64,000 nucleotides of DNA from QUBU01 sp014337915 (lineage in GTDB: Bacteria; Pseudomonadota; Gammaproteobacteria; Steroidobacterales; GCA-2729495), in contig SZOW01000006.1 in the NCBI GenBank assembly GCA_030263395.1, positions 107,880-171,879 of the forward strand. Direction: 5' to 3'. The translations under genes and the position numbers were made by a program. The notes below the pieces were generated by a model that saw nothing but the letters and a program-made list of their open reading frames with translations, had not been told where the DNA came from and searched no databases. Below, one piece after another: positions 6,933 through 15,652 of the stretch (position 1 is its first letter; each line of letters opens with the position of its first letter).

Positions 6933-8804
6933 ATGACCGCACGCGAGACCCATGGCTTCCAGGCCGAGGTGAAGCAGCTGCTCCACCTGATGATCCATTC
7001 CCTGTACAGCAACCGCGAGATCTTCCTGCGGGAGCTGATTTCCAATGCCTCCGATGCGGCAGACAAGCTGCGCTTCGAAGCCATCGCCCATCCCGGTTAC
7101 CTGGCGGAAGGCGCGCAACTCGCCATCCACATTGCCTGCGACCCGGAAGCCGGCACCCTGTCCATCACCGACAACGGCATCGGCATGTCCCGCGAGGACG
7201 TGATCGAGCAGCTCGGCACCATCGCCAGGTCCGGTACCGCGGAGTTCATCGGCCGCCTCAGCGGCGACGAGCGTCAGGATGTGAACCTCATCGGCCAGTT
7301 TGGCGTCGGTTTCTACTCGGCGTTCACCGTTGCTGACCGGGTCGAGGTGGTCACCCGTCGCGCCGGCCTGCCGGCCGACGCCGGCGTGCGCTGGGAATCC
7401 TCCGGCGATGGTGAGTTCAGCATCGAGCCGGTGGCCGATGCGCCGCGCGGTACCCGCGTGACCCTGCAGCTGCGCGCGGACGCCCGGGAGTTCGCCGATG
7501 AGTTCCGGTTGCGGGCCCTGATCCGCAAGTACTCCGACCACATAGCCTTTCCGGTCCTGATGAAAAAGGCCGCAGCCGCCGAGGGAGAGCCTGCCGAGGA
7601 GGCCGTCAACACCGCCAGGGCGCTCTGGACCCGCCCGAAGGCCGAGATCAAGGATGAGGAATACCAGGAGTTCTACCGCCACATCGCCCACGACTTCACG
7701 GCGCCGCTCGCCTGGAGCCACAACCGGGTGGAGGGCAAGCGGGTCTATACCAGCCTGCTCTACGTGCCCGCCCGCGCGCCCTTCGACCTGTGGAACCGCG
7801 AGAAGCCACGGGGCCTGAAGCTCTACGTGCGCCGCGTGTTCATCCTCGACGATGCCGCGCAGTTCCTGCCCGTTTACCTGCGCTTCATGCGGGGTGTGGT
7901 GGATGCCGACGGACTGGCGCTCAACGTATCGCGCGAGATGCTGCAGCAGGATCCGGAAGTCGAGGCGATCCGCAGCGGGCTGACCCGCCGCGTGCTCGAC
8001 ATGCTCGACAGGCTGGCGACGGAGGAGCCGGACCGCTACCGGGATTTCTGGAAGGAGTTCGGGCGGGTCCTCAAGGAAGGGCCGGCGGAGGATTTCGCCA
8101 ACCGCGAGCGCATCGCCAGGCTGCTGCGTTTCACCAGCACCCGCAGCGCGGGTGAAGAGGCCGATCGCAGCCTCGGCGACTACGTCGCCGGCAAGGCGGA
8201 GGGTCAGAAGCAGGTCTGGTATGTTACCGCTGACAGCCTGGCCGCCGCGCGCAGCAGCCCGCAGCTGGAGATTTTCCGCCAGCGGGGCGTCGAAGTACTG
8301 CTGCTGGCCGATCCCATCGACGAGTGGCTGGTGGGCCAGCTCGGTGAATTCGCGGGCATGGAATTCCGCGATGTCCGTCGCGGCGAACTCGACCCGGCGG
8401 AAATCGGCGGCAGCGATGCCGGCACGCCACCGCCTGCCGATGCGGGCGCCCAGGGCGAGCTGGTGCAGCGGCTGAAGGCGGAGCTGGGCGAGGCGATCGA
8501 GGACGTGCGCACCACCGGGCGCCTGACCGACTCGCCGGCCTGCCTGGCGCTCGGCGAGGCCGACATGGGGCCGCAGATGCGGCGCATTCTCGAGGCTTCG
8601 GGCCAGAAGCTGCCGCATTCCCGTCCGGTGCTCGAGGTCAACCCCACGCACCCGCTGGTGCGGCGCCTGGCCGGCGAGCAGGACCAGGCACGCTTTGCCG
8701 ACATCGCCCGCGTGCTGCTCGACCAGGCTACGCTGGCCGAAGGGCGGGCGCTGGCCGATCCCGGCGACTTCCTGCGGCGGCTGAACCGCTTGCTAGCGGG
8801 CTGA
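6933..8804 (+). CDS. htpG: Molecular chaperone HtpG (Hsp90)
   Basis: A 623-residue protein, the same size as E. coli HtpG. The GHKL ATPase domain is seen at the N-terminus: YSNREIFLRELISNASDA, DNGIGM, GTIARSGT and GQFGVGFYS. The middle domain includes RRVFILDD, LPVYLRFMRGVVD and LNVSREMLQ, and the C-terminal dimerisation domain ends near LLDQATLAEG. It is a cytoplasmic ATP-dependent foldase. The start at ATG 6933 (MTARETHGFQAEVKQL) matches the family; the in-frame ATG at 6849 would add an unlikely 28-residue leader. Its 3' end overlaps that of the convergent cation exporter by 12 bp. Confidence 0.97.
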   Translation: MTARETHGFQAEVKQLLHLMIHSLYSNREIFLRELISNASDAADKLRFEAIAHPGYLAEGAQLAIHIACDPEAGTLSITDNGIGMSREDVIEQLGTIARSGTAEFIGRLSGDERQDVNLIGQFGVGFYSAFTVADRVEVVTRRAGLPADAGVRWESSGDGEFSIEPVADAPRGTRVTLQLRADAREFADEFRLRALIRKYSDHIAFPVLMKKAAAAEGEPAEEAVNTARALWTRPKAEIKDEEYQEFYRHIAHDFTAPLAWSHNRVEGKRVYTSLLYVPARAPFDLWNREKPRGLKLYVRRVFILDDAAQFLPVYLRFMRGVVDADGLALNVSREMLQQDPEVEAIRSGLTRRVLDMLDRLATEEPDRYRDFWKEFGRVLKEGPAEDFANRERIARLLRFTSTRSAGEEADRSLGDYVAGKAEGQKQVWYVTADSLAAARSSPQLEIFRQRGVEVLLLADPIDEWLVGQLGEFAGMEFRDVRRGELDPAEIGGSDAGTPPPADAGAQGELVQRLKAELGEAIEDVRTTGRLTDSPACLALGEADMGPQMRRILEASGQKLPHSRPVLEVNPTHPLVRRLAGEQDQARFADIARVLLDQATLAEGRALADPGDFLRRLNRLLAG

Positions 8805-9809
8805 GCCGGCCGTGGCCTGGCAGCTCTGGTCGCAGGCCGGCCCGCTGCCGTGTTCCACCTGCAGCGTAGAGTGGGCGATGCGGAAGCGCTGCTTCAGGGC
8901 GTTGGCGATGTCACGGAGGAAATGATCATCCTCCTGGCCGCGGGGCATGACCAGATGCGCAGTCAGCGCCGTTTCCGTGGTGCTCATGGCCCAGATGTGC
9001 AGGTCATGGATGCTGGCGACTCCCGGCAGACCTTCGAGGTATGCGCGGACTTCATGGGGATCCACACTGCGCGGCACCGCATCGAAGGCCATCTCCAGTG
9101 CCTCGGTGAGTACCGCCCAGGTGCTCCAGACGATGATGCCGACGATGACCAGGCTGATGACCGGATCCAGCCACTGCCACCCGGCCAGCAGCACGCCAAC
9201 GCCGCCCAGCACCACGCCTACCGAGACCCCGGCGTCGCCCGCCATGTGCAGGAAGGCGGCGCGGATGTTGATGTCGTGGTGGCGGCCGGCGGCGAACAGC
9301 CAGGCCGTCACGCCGTTGACGACCACCCCGGCCGCGGCCACCACGATCATGATGTTGCCTGCCACCGGTGCCGGGGTCTGCAGGCGCAGCAGCGCCTCCC
9401 AGCCGATCGCACCCATCGCCACCAGCAGCAGGATCGAACTCACCAGCGAGGAGAGGATGGTGCCGCGGCGAAAGCCATAGGTGTGGCGCGGCGTCGCATC
9501 GCGCCTGGCCAGCCGCATCGCGCCCCAGGCCAGTACCAGGCTCAGCACGTCGCTCAGGTTGTGCCCGGCATCGGCGATCAGCGCCAGCGAGTCGGCGACC
9601 AGCCCGAAGGCGAACTCCACCGCCACGAACAACAGGTTGAGCGAGATGCCGATGGCGAAGGCACGGGTCATCTGCTCCGGCGGCGGATGGTGATGGTGGC
9701 CGTGGCCACCCGCATGATCATGGTCGTCATCGTGGTCATGGCCATGGTCATGATCGTGCCCATGCTCATGGGGTAGCTGCGCAGCCGGCTGATGGTCGTG
9801 GTCGCTCAT
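8793..9809 (-). CDS. Cation diffusion facilitator, CzcD/ZitB-like zinc exporter
   Basis: A 338-residue inner-membrane transporter with six predicted helices and a cytoplasmic C-terminal domain (ZT dimer). The first 45 residues are extremely His/Asp-rich, a metal-buffering arm. The transport-site motifs ADAGHNLSD (helix 2) and HMAGDAG (helix 5) supply the HxxxD and HxxxD pairs typical of zinc-selective CDF proteins. This class exports zinc, often also cobalt or cadmium, in exchange for protons. The start was set at ATG 9809 (MSDHDHQ); the longer frame to 9950 runs inside the upstream regulator gene. The gene is 13 bp downstream of the Lrp-type gene and may be read through from it. Its last 12 bp overlap htpG on the opposite strand. 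Confidence 0.92.
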   Translation of the reverse strand: MSDHDHQPAAQLPHEHGHDHDHGHDHDDDHDHAGGHGHHHHPPPEQMTRAFAIGISLNLLFVAVEFAFGLVADSLALIADAGHNLSDVLSLVLAWGAMRLARRDATPRHTYGFRRGTILSSLVSSILLLVAMGAIGWEALLRLQTPAPVAGNIMIVVAAAGVVVNGVTAWLFAAGRHHDINIRAAFLHMAGDAGVSVGVVLGGVGVLLAGWQWLDPVISLVIVGIIVWSTWAVLTEALEMAFDAVPRSVDPHEVRAYLEGLPGVASIHDLHIWAMSTTETALTAHLVMPRGQEDDHFLRDIANALKQRFRIAHSTLQVEHGSGPACDQSCQATAGSAR

Positions 9810-9822
9810 GCCGCGGAGATTA

Positions 9823-10299
9823 TCACGGCATTGCGACGGGCAAGGGCAGGGCGGTCCGGTCCAGGACGGTGCGCAGCACGAAGCTGGAATGCACGCCGGT
9901 GACGCCTTCGATCCGCGTGATCTTGTTGAGCAGCAGCGACTGGTAGGCATCCATGTCGGTGACCAGCACCTTGAGCTGGTAGTCGGCGTCCTGCCCGGTG
10001 ATCAGCAGGCACTCGAGGACTTCCGGCAGCCGCGCGACCTGCTTCTCGAAATGAGCGAAGCGATCCGGGGTATGGCGATCCATCGCGATGTGGACCAGCG
10101 CGGTCAATGCCAGGCCCAGGCTGCGGGCGTCGAGCAGGGCGCGGTAGCCGGTGATGATGCCGCTGTCCTCCAGGGCGCGTACCCGGCGCAGGCAAGGTGA
10201 GGGCGACAGGCCGATGCGATCGGCCAGTTCCTGGTTGCTCAGGGCCGAGTTTTCCTGGAGGGCCTCCAGGATCTGTCGGTCATAGCGGTCGAGTTGCAT
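9823..10299 (-). CDS. lrp: Lrp family transcriptional regulator next to leuA
   Basis: A 158-residue protein. The helix-turn-helix domain begins LDRYDRQILEALQENSALSNQELADRIGLSPSPCLRRVRALEDSGII, close in pattern to E. coli Lrp. The RAM domain follows with VLECLLITGQDADYQLKVLV. The start is ATG 10299 (MQLDRYDRQ); an ATG at 10353 is rejected because it would run through the operator and promoter region. The gene diverges from leuA, with a 15-bp palindrome in between, so leucine-responsive control of leuA and of itself is a reasonable inference. The symbol is given on family grounds; whether it is the global Lrp of this organism is not shown. Confidence 0.85.
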   Translation of the reverse strand: MQLDRYDRQILEALQENSALSNQELADRIGLSPSPCLRRVRALEDSGIITGYRALLDARSLGLALTALVHIAMDRHTPDRFAHFEKQVARLPEVLECLLITGQDADYQLKVLVTDMDAYQSLLLNKITRIEGVTGVHSSFVLRTVLDRTALPLPVAMP

Positions 10300-10325
10300 G
10301 GTGTGCTTTCTGGTCTGGGACAGAT

Positions 10326-10340
10326 TGGCATAATATGCCA
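10326..10340. promoter_or_regulatory. 15-bp palindrome, candidate Lrp operator between lrp and leuA
   Basis: TGGCATAATATGCCA has perfect 7-bp arms around one central base. Fifteen-base AT-centred palindromes are the known form of Lrp sites. It lies 26 bp before the lrp start and ends 6 bp before a probable -35 of leuA, so it could repress lrp while acting on leuA. Confidence 0.55.
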
Positions 10341-10346
10341 CTTTTT

Positions 10347-10375
10347 CAGACAAACTCGCAATTTCATGCTATACG
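10347..10375 (+). promoter_or_regulatory. Probable leuA promoter
   Basis: The hexamers CAGACA (10347-10352) and TATACG (10370-10375) stand 17 bp apart, each four of six matches to the sigma-70 consensus. The 15-bp palindrome lies immediately upstream. The predicted leader of about 88 bases to the leuA start holds no obvious leucine-codon peptide. Confidence 0.4.
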
Positions 10376-10469
10376 GGATCGTTCCAGGCTACGATTTCGC
10401 AATCCGGCGCCCCGGGCAGGCCGCTAAGGTATCGGCATTCGTTTCCCGGGATGCCCGAGGAGTACCGCC

Positions 10470-12185
10470 ATGCCTGGTGCCAGCCGTTATCGCCCGTTCC
10501 CGCCCGTCGACCTCCCGGACCGCCGCTGGCCCGGGCAGGTCATCCGCAAGGCACCCGCCTGGCTCAGCACCGACCTGCGCGATGGCAATCAGGCGCTGTT
10601 CGAGCCCATGGGCGCGGAGCGCAAGCTGCGCATGTTCCACATGCTCTGCGACATCGGTTTCAAAGAGATCGAGGTCGGCTTCCCGTCAGCCTCGCAGACC
10701 GAGTTCGACTTCGTCCGTACCCTGATCGAGGGTGGTCACATTCCCGCGGACGTCAGCATCGGCGTACTGACTCAGGCGCGCGAGCCGCTCATCCGCCGCA
10801 GCATCGAGTCGCTGCGCGGTGCACGCCGCGCCATCGTCCATGTCTACACCGCGACCTCGCCCCTGTTCCGCGAGACCGTCTTCGGCATGAGCCGGGCGGA
10901 GGTGATGGAGATGGCGGTTTCCAGCGTGCGGCTGATCCGCGAGCTGTGCGCGCAGCAGCCGGGGACCGAATGGGTGCTGGAGTACAGCCCCGAGACCTTC
11001 TCGGCCACCGAACTGGAATTCTCTCGTGACATCTGCGATGCGGTGGTCGAGGCCTGGGGCGCGACCCCACAGCGCAAGGTGATCCTCAACCTGCCGGCGA
11101 CGGTGGAGGTGGCGACGCCCAACGTCTACGCCGACCAGGTGGAATGGATGCACCGCAACCTTGCGCGGCGCGATGCGGTGGTGATCAGCGTGCATCCGCA
11201 CAACGACCGCGGCTGCGCGGTGGCCGCTGCCGAACTGGCCGTCATGGCCGGCGCCGAGCGGGTCGAGGGCTGCCTCTTCGGCAACGGTGAGCGCACCGGC
11301 AACGTCGACCTGGTCACACTGGCGCTCAACCTGCTGACGCAGGGCGTGGAGCCGGGCCTGGATTTTTCGGACATCAACAGCATTGCCCGCACCTACGAGG
11401 CCTGCACGGCGCTGCCGGTGCACCCGCGGCATCCCTACGTGGGCGACCTGGTGTTTACCGCCTTTTCCGGCTCCCACCAGGATGCCATCCGCAAGGGCAT
11501 GGCCGCGCAGCGTGCCAGCACGACCTGGGACGTGCCCTACCTGCCCATCGACCCGGCGGATCTCGGGCGCACCTATGATTCGCTGGTGCGTGTCAACAGC
11601 CAGTCCGGCAAGGGTGGCGTGGCCTACCTGCTCGAGGCCTCGCGCGGCGTGGTGATGCCGCGGCGGATGCAGGTGGAGTTCAGCGGTGCGGTGCAGAAGC
11701 TCGCCGAAGCCACTGGTTCCGAGGTGACGGCGGACGAGATCTGGCGGCTGTTCGCCGCTGAATATCTCGAGTGTGCGGAATCGGTGCGCTACGTCGAGCA
11801 TCATCTCTTCGAGCGCGGTTCGCGCCAGGGCGTGCGGCTCACGGTGGCCGTGGACGGTGTGCAGCGGGTGCTGGAGGGGACCGGCAATGGCCCGATCGAT
11901 GCGGTCATTGCCGCGCTGGGCGTGCCGGTGAAGGTGCAGGCCTACGAGGAGCGTTCCCTGAACCAGGGCGCCGACTCCCGCGCGCTGGCGATCGTCGAAC
12001 TGGCGCTGCAGGGTGTGGCCGGCAGCACCTTCGGCGCCGGCATCGATCCGAACATCGTCACTGCCTCGATCCGCGCCCTGGTGGCCGGCCTCAACCGGGT
12101 CCTCGCCCGGCTCGGCGAGGCCGGACGCCGCGAGGCGCTGGCGGCGCTGGCAGCGGCAGCGCCGGCCTCCGAACGGGTCGCCTGA
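10470..12185 (+). CDS. leuA: 2-isopropylmalate synthase, long type (LeuA2)
   Basis: A 571-residue enzyme that condenses acetyl-CoA with 2-oxoisovalerate, the first committed step of leucine synthesis. The HMGL-like TIM barrel opens with the conserved STDLRDGNQAL metal and substrate motif, followed by EIEVGFPSASQTEFDF and the HPHNDRGCAVA metal ligands. A linker and the regulatory LeuA C-terminal domain (about residues 430-560, ending ITASIRALVAGLNR-like sequence) carry leucine feedback inhibition. The length and N-terminus (RYRPFPPVDLPDRRWP) mark the roughly 560-residue actinobacterial/proteobacterial LeuA2 form. A ribosome-binding site (CGAGGAG) precedes ATG 10470. Divergent from an Lrp-type regulator. 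Confidence 0.95.
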   Translation: MPGASRYRPFPPVDLPDRRWPGQVIRKAPAWLSTDLRDGNQALFEPMGAERKLRMFHMLCDIGFKEIEVGFPSASQTEFDFVRTLIEGGHIPADVSIGVLTQAREPLIRRSIESLRGARRAIVHVYTATSPLFRETVFGMSRAEVMEMAVSSVRLIRELCAQQPGTEWVLEYSPETFSATELEFSRDICDAVVEAWGATPQRKVILNLPATVEVATPNVYADQVEWMHRNLARRDAVVISVHPHNDRGCAVAAAELAVMAGAERVEGCLFGNGERTGNVDLVTLALNLLTQGVEPGLDFSDINSIARTYEACTALPVHPRHPYVGDLVFTAFSGSHQDAIRKGMAAQRASTTWDVPYLPIDPADLGRTYDSLVRVNSQSGKGGVAYLLEASRGVVMPRRMQVEFSGAVQKLAEATGSEVTADEIWRLFAAEYLECAESVRYVEHHLFERGSRQGVRLTVAVDGVQRVLEGTGNGPIDAVIAALGVPVKVQAYEERSLNQGADSRALAIVELALQGVAGSTFGAGIDPNIVTASIRALVAGLNRVLARLGEAGRREALAALAAAAPASERVA

Positions 12186-12197
12186 TGCAGCCCCATC

Positions 12198-12220
12198 CCC
12201 GGACGGCACCGCCGTCCGGG
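12198..12220 (+). terminator. GC-rich hairpin after leuA, weak terminator candidate
   Basis: Arms CCCGGACGGC and GCCGTCCGGG form a perfect 10-bp stem with a 3-base loop, 12 bp beyond the leuA stop. There is no U-tract afterwards, so it may stabilise or pause rather than terminate by itself. Confidence 0.4.
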
Positions 12221-12299
12221 TATCCCGCAATGCCCGCCATTGCCGAACGCGGTTAAACTGCGCGGCGTTTTCCGGCACTGACAACTGGTTGCAGGACGC

Positions 12300-13298
12300 A
12301 TGAAATACGTCGCATCGCTCGCGGCTCTGGTCGGCCAGACGCCGTTGCTCGAGATCAGCTACCGCTTCAATGGCCAGCGGCGCCGGCTGTTCGCGAAGTA
12401 CGAAAGCATGAACATGACCGGCAGCGTCAAGGACCGCATGGCGCTGCACATCCTCGGCCGCGCCGCCGAGCGTGGCGAACTCAGGCCGGGGGACGTCATC
12501 GTCGAGGCGACCAGCGGCAACACCGGCATCTCGTTCTCCGCCATCGGCCGTGCCCTGGGTCATCGCGTGCGCATCTACATGCCCGACTGGATGAGCCACG
12601 AGCGGGTCCTGCTGATGCACAACCTGGGTGCCGAGGTGGTGCCGGTATCCAAGGCCCAGGGAGGCTTCGTCGGCTCGGTGCAGCTGACCAGGGATTTTGC
12701 CGCCGAGAACCCGAATTCCTTCCTGCCGCGCCAGTTCGACAACCCGGACAACATCGAAGCCCACGAAATGATGACCGGGCCGGAAATCGAGGCGCAGCTG
12801 GCGCGTTTCGGCGTCGAGGCCGATGCCTTCGTCGCGGGTGTCGGCACCGGTGGCACCGTGATGGGCGTTGGCCGTTACCTGCGTCGCAAGGGACGCCCGG
12901 TGCGGGTCCACGCGCTGGAGCCCGCCAATTCGCCGACGCTGCGCACCGGCAAGAAGGTCGGCTCGCACCGCATCCAGGGCATCAGCGACGAGTTCATCCC
13001 GTCGATCGTCAATCTCGCCGAACTCGATCCGGTCGTGGATGTCTGGGATGGCGACGCCATCCTGATGTCGCAGGCGACCTGCCACAGGCTCGGGCTGGGC
13101 CTCGGCATCTCATCGGGGGCCAACCTCGTCGGTGCCATCAAGCTGGTGGAGGAGATGGGGCCCGATGCCGTCGTGGTTACGATCCTGCCAGACTCCAACA
13201 AGAAGTACCTGTCCACGGCCCTGGCTGCCGCCGAGCCACCGCAGGACGGCTACATCACCCCGCAGGTGCAGCTGGATTCGGTCGCCAGCGTGCGCTGA
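12300..13298 (+). CDS. PLP-dependent cysteine synthase family protein
   Basis: A 332-residue fold-type II PLP enzyme. Lys44 in MTGSVKDR is the expected cofactor Schiff-base lysine. The TSGNTGIS loop (about residues 71-78) binds the substrate carboxylate and GVGTGGTVMG holds the PLP phosphate. Such enzymes make cysteine from O-acetyl- or O-phosphoserine, or act as cystathionine beta-synthase-like enzymes. The protein is shorter than CysM/CBS forms with extra domains, and the C-terminus (PEPPQDGYITPQVQLDS-like) is not typical of CysK. The exact substrate is therefore open. It follows leuA by 114 bp with a hairpin between, and is probably transcribed separately. Confidence 0.85.
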   Translation: MKYVASLAALVGQTPLLEISYRFNGQRRRLFAKYESMNMTGSVKDRMALHILGRAAERGELRPGDVIVEATSGNTGISFSAIGRALGHRVRIYMPDWMSHERVLLMHNLGAEVVPVSKAQGGFVGSVQLTRDFAAENPNSFLPRQFDNPDNIEAHEMMTGPEIEAQLARFGVEADAFVAGVGTGGTVMGVGRYLRRKGRPVRVHALEPANSPTLRTGKKVGSHRIQGISDEFIPSIVNLAELDPVVDVWDGDAILMSQATCHRLGLGLGISSGANLVGAIKLVEEMGPDAVVVTILPDSNKKYLSTALAAAEPPQDGYITPQVQLDSVASVR

Positions 13299-13327
13299 AC
13301 GTCCGCTCCGGCCTCTATAATCCGCGG

Positions 13328-13978
13328 ATGGTCCACCATCACGCGCCGGCAAGGGATGCACTGACGATTCCCGGCCCCGCCGGTACCCTCGAGGCATTAC
13401 TGGAGCAGCCGGACACCGCGGCCGCCGGGCGTATCGCCGTCATCTGCCACCCGCATCCGCTGCACCAGGGAACGATGCTCAACAAGGTGGTCCACACCAT
13501 CGCTCGGGCGATGCTCGACCTCGGCGTGCCGGCGCTACGTTTCAATTTCCGCGGGGTCGGCGCCAGCGAGGGACGCCATGCGGACGGCAGCGGCGAGGTA
13601 GACGATGCGCTGGCCGCCTGCACCTGGATGCGCGAGCGCTTTCCCGGCAGCGAGCTGCTGCTGGCCGGCTTTTCCTTTGGCGCCATGGTGGCCTGTGCGG
13701 CGGCCGTGCAGGCGCGGCCCGCGCAGCTGGTGACGATCGCACCGCCCGTCGAACGCAGCAAACGGCTGCTTGCCGGCCGGCATCCGTCGGTCCCCTGGCT
13801 TGTGGTGCAGGGCGAGGCCGATGGCGTGGTGCCGAGCGGCGAGGTGGCCGCCTGGGTGGCCGCGCTGCAACCGGCGCCGACGCTGGTCGTGCTACCCGGT
13901 GTGGACCATTTTTTCCACGGCCACCTGACCGGCCTGCGCCAGACCCTGCTCAGCCACCTCGCGGTGCAGCCGGCATGA
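13328..13978 (+). CDS. Alpha/beta hydrolase (CHPHP-type)
   Basis: A 216-residue protein that opens with a short N-terminal part and then the motif AVICHPHPLHQGTMLNKVV, typical of a conserved proteobacterial hydrolase group. The nucleophile elbow GFSFGA puts the serine at residue 116; Asp in GEADGVVP and His in PGVDHFFHG complete a plausible triad. No signal peptide is seen, so it is likely cytoplasmic. The substrate is unknown. A perfect TATAAT box at 13316-13321 ends 6 bp before the ATG at 13328, so a leaderless transcript is possible. Its stop overlaps the next gene (ATGA). Confidence 0.8.
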   Translation: MVHHHAPARDALTIPGPAGTLEALLEQPDTAAAGRIAVICHPHPLHQGTMLNKVVHTIARAMLDLGVPALRFNFRGVGASEGRHADGSGEVDDALAACTWMRERFPGSELLLAGFSFGAMVACAAAVQARPAQLVTIAPPVERSKRLLAGRHPSVPWLVVQGEADGVVPSGEVAAWVAALQPAPTLVVLPGVDHFFHGHLTGLRQTLLSHLAVQPA

Positions 13979-14445
13979 TTTCCCGCCTGAAATCGCTGCT
14001 GAACGAGCTGGCGCAGACGCCGGGCCCGGCGGCCGATCCCGACCGGGTGCCGCTTGCCATGGCAGCCCTGCTGGTGGAGGCTGCGCGCGCCGACGACGAG
14101 GTGCAGCAGGCGGAACTCGACCGGCTCGCCGGCCTGCTGGCGCAGCGCCTGGAACTGGATCCGGCTGCCGCGCAGGCCCTGGTGCGACGGGCGCGCAGCG
14201 CCGTCGAGGATTCGGTTTCCCTGTACGAGTTCACCCGGCCGCTGCACGAGGCGCTGGACTATCGCGGCAAGGCCGAGGTGGTGCGGATGCTCTGGCTGGT
14301 GGCGCTCGCCGACCAGCGCCTGGACAAGTACGAGGACTACCTCATCGGCAAGGTGGCCGAGCTGCTCTACGTCTCACGCGGTGATGTGCTGCGGCTGAAG
14401 CACGAGGCACAGCAGCTGCAGCCGGCCGCCAGCGGCGGCGACTGA
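13975..14445 (+). CDS. TerB-like (tellurite-resistance-type) protein
   Basis: A 156-residue, helical, acidic protein with the TerB pattern: MAALLVEAARADDEVQQAELDRL early, then HEALDYRGKAEVVRMLWLVALADQRLDKYEDYLI. The ADDE and DQRLDKYE segments are the paired metal-like acidic sites of TerB/DjlA-N folds. TerB domains occur in stress and membrane-surface systems; tellurite resistance itself is not implied. The gene overlaps the hydrolase stop by 4 bp (ATGA), so the two are probably translated together and may work together. Function unknown beyond the fold. Confidence 0.8.
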   Translation: MISRLKSLLNELAQTPGPAADPDRVPLAMAALLVEAARADDEVQQAELDRLAGLLAQRLELDPAAAQALVRRARSAVEDSVSLYEFTRPLHEALDYRGKAEVVRMLWLVALADQRLDKYEDYLIGKVAELLYVSRGDVLRLKHEAQQLQPAASGGD

Positions 14446-14461
14446 GCAACGATGCGCCGCC

Positions 14462-14968
14462 TCACTCCCCGTAGAACGTCTGCGTGAAACGCAGCGGCAG
14501 CGCCACGGTCCCGCCCTCAGGGACCACCTCGACATTGAACACCAGGGTCTCGCCGTTGGTCACCGCATAGTCGGCGATGTAGTACACCGCATTGCCCTCG
14601 CGGATCTCGCGTACCGTGGCGTCCTTCACCTGGCCGGTGTCGTTGGCGACCAGCGCCGTGACCCTGGCCGTAACCGGCATGCCGATCGTACCTTCGGCCT
14701 TCTTCAGTACCGATACGTTCAGCAGTGCGCGGTTCTTGCTGCGGGTGATGCCGTAGGTGCTGGCGACTTCCGGGGTGAGCTGGTCGGTGGACAGCGCCGA
14801 GAAATGCACGACGTAGTCGCCGAAGTCCTTGGAACTGGCGCCAGCCGGTTCCGCTGCGGTCTGAGGTGCGGTGGCTGACGGCGCGCTGCCCGGGCCGGGC
14901 CCACCGCAGCCGGAAATCAGGGCAAGGGCGGCGATGCTGATGCAGACGGTTCGGATGCTCATGGACAT
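14462..14968 (-). CDS. DUF4426 family lipoprotein
   Basis: A 168-residue protein with a lipoprotein signal ending in the lipobox LISGC (Cys21) and a Gly/Ala/Pro-rich linker. The rest is a beta-rich periplasmic domain with SVLKK, PVTARVTALVANDTGQ and a Phe-rich end (LRFTQTFYGE). This is the DUF4426 family, usually found beside yggT/rdgB in pseudomonads. The function is unknown. Start ATG 14968 has an AGGTG site 6 bp upstream; a second ATG at 14962 is possible. It ends a leftward block with yggT, proC and yggS, although an 84-bp gap separates it from yggT. Confidence 0.8.
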   Translation of the reverse strand: MSMSIRTVCISIAALALISGCGGPGPGSAPSATAPQTAAEPAGASSKDFGDYVVHFSALSTDQLTPEVASTYGITRSKNRALLNVSVLKKAEGTIGMPVTARVTALVANDTGQVKDATVREIREGNAVYYIADYAVTNGETLVFNVEVVPEGGTVALPLRFTQTFYGE

Positions 14969-15052
14969 GGCAACACCTGCGGCTGGCCTGCAAAGATCAT
15001 AAACCACCGGCAAAACGCCAGGACAGCATTATTTACGTCTCCGGCCCGTGCC

Positions 15053-15622
15053 TCAGAAGGGCATGCAGACCATACCCACCACGCCGTAGCCACTCGGCAC
15101 CAGGCGGTTGACGAACTCGATGGCCAGCAGCGCAAAGATCGGCGACAGGTCGAGGCCGCCGAGCGCCGGGATGAAGCGGCGGAAGGGCGCCAGCACCGGT
15201 TCGACGATGGCGGCGAGCATGGCGAGCGCCGGATTGTAGCCGCGCGGGCTGAACCAGCTGCTGATCACGTAGACGATGGTGAGCAGGAAGTAGGTACGCA
15301 GCACCAGGTGCACCAGCCGCAGCAGCCCGAGCGCAATGACCTGACCGGGGGTGCTGTGCCCAGCGCAGGCGATGGATGCCAGCATGCCGGTTCCCAGCAG
15401 CTGCACCAGCAGCAGGATGACCACCGTGGCGGTATCGAGGCGCCCGGCCGCCGGAATGAAGCGGCGGGCCGGCAGGACCAGCGGATCGGTGACCTTGAGG
15501 ATCGCCTGCACAAGGGGGTTGCGCGCATCGGCGCGCTGCAGCCCGAGGACCAGCCGCAGCACCAGCGCGATCACGTACAGGTCGAGCAAAGCCGAGATGA
15601 CGAAAGTGAAGGCGTCCTGCAT
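15053..15622 (-). CDS. yggT: YggT family membrane protein
   Basis: A 189-residue protein with two YggT repeats. Each repeat has a hydrophobic start (LLDLYVIALVLRLVLGL; LTIVYVISSWFSP) and the NP motif followed by PLVLPARRFIPA in the first and PVLAPFRRFIPALGGLDLSPI in the second. The family is implicated in membrane protein handling or osmotic homeostasis, but the function is not settled. It is adjacent to proC and yggS, the arrangement seen across gammaproteobacteria. Confidence 0.9.
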   Translation of the reverse strand: MQDAFTFVISALLDLYVIALVLRLVLGLQRADARNPLVQAILKVTDPLVLPARRFIPAAGRLDTATVVILLLVQLLGTGMLASIACAGHSTPGQVIALGLLRLVHLVLRTYFLLTIVYVISSWFSPRGYNPALAMLAAIVEPVLAPFRRFIPALGGLDLSPIFALLAIEFVNRLVPSGYGVVGMVCMPF

Positions 15623-15652
15623 GCCGTGTTTCTCCGTAGCTGCGTCTGGCGC

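Noticed and set aside
8793..8804. Frameshift or misassembly at the htpG/exporter junction
   Set aside because: Both genes are of full length with normal C-termini, so a simple 12-bp convergent overlap is the better reading.
10686..13085. A 799-codon minus-strand frame over leuA and the cysteine synthase-like gene
   Set aside because: It crosses two well supported genes on the other strand and shows no domain.
13975..14445. Tellurite resistance as the function of the TerB-like protein
   Set aside because: There is no ter operon here; only the fold is supported.
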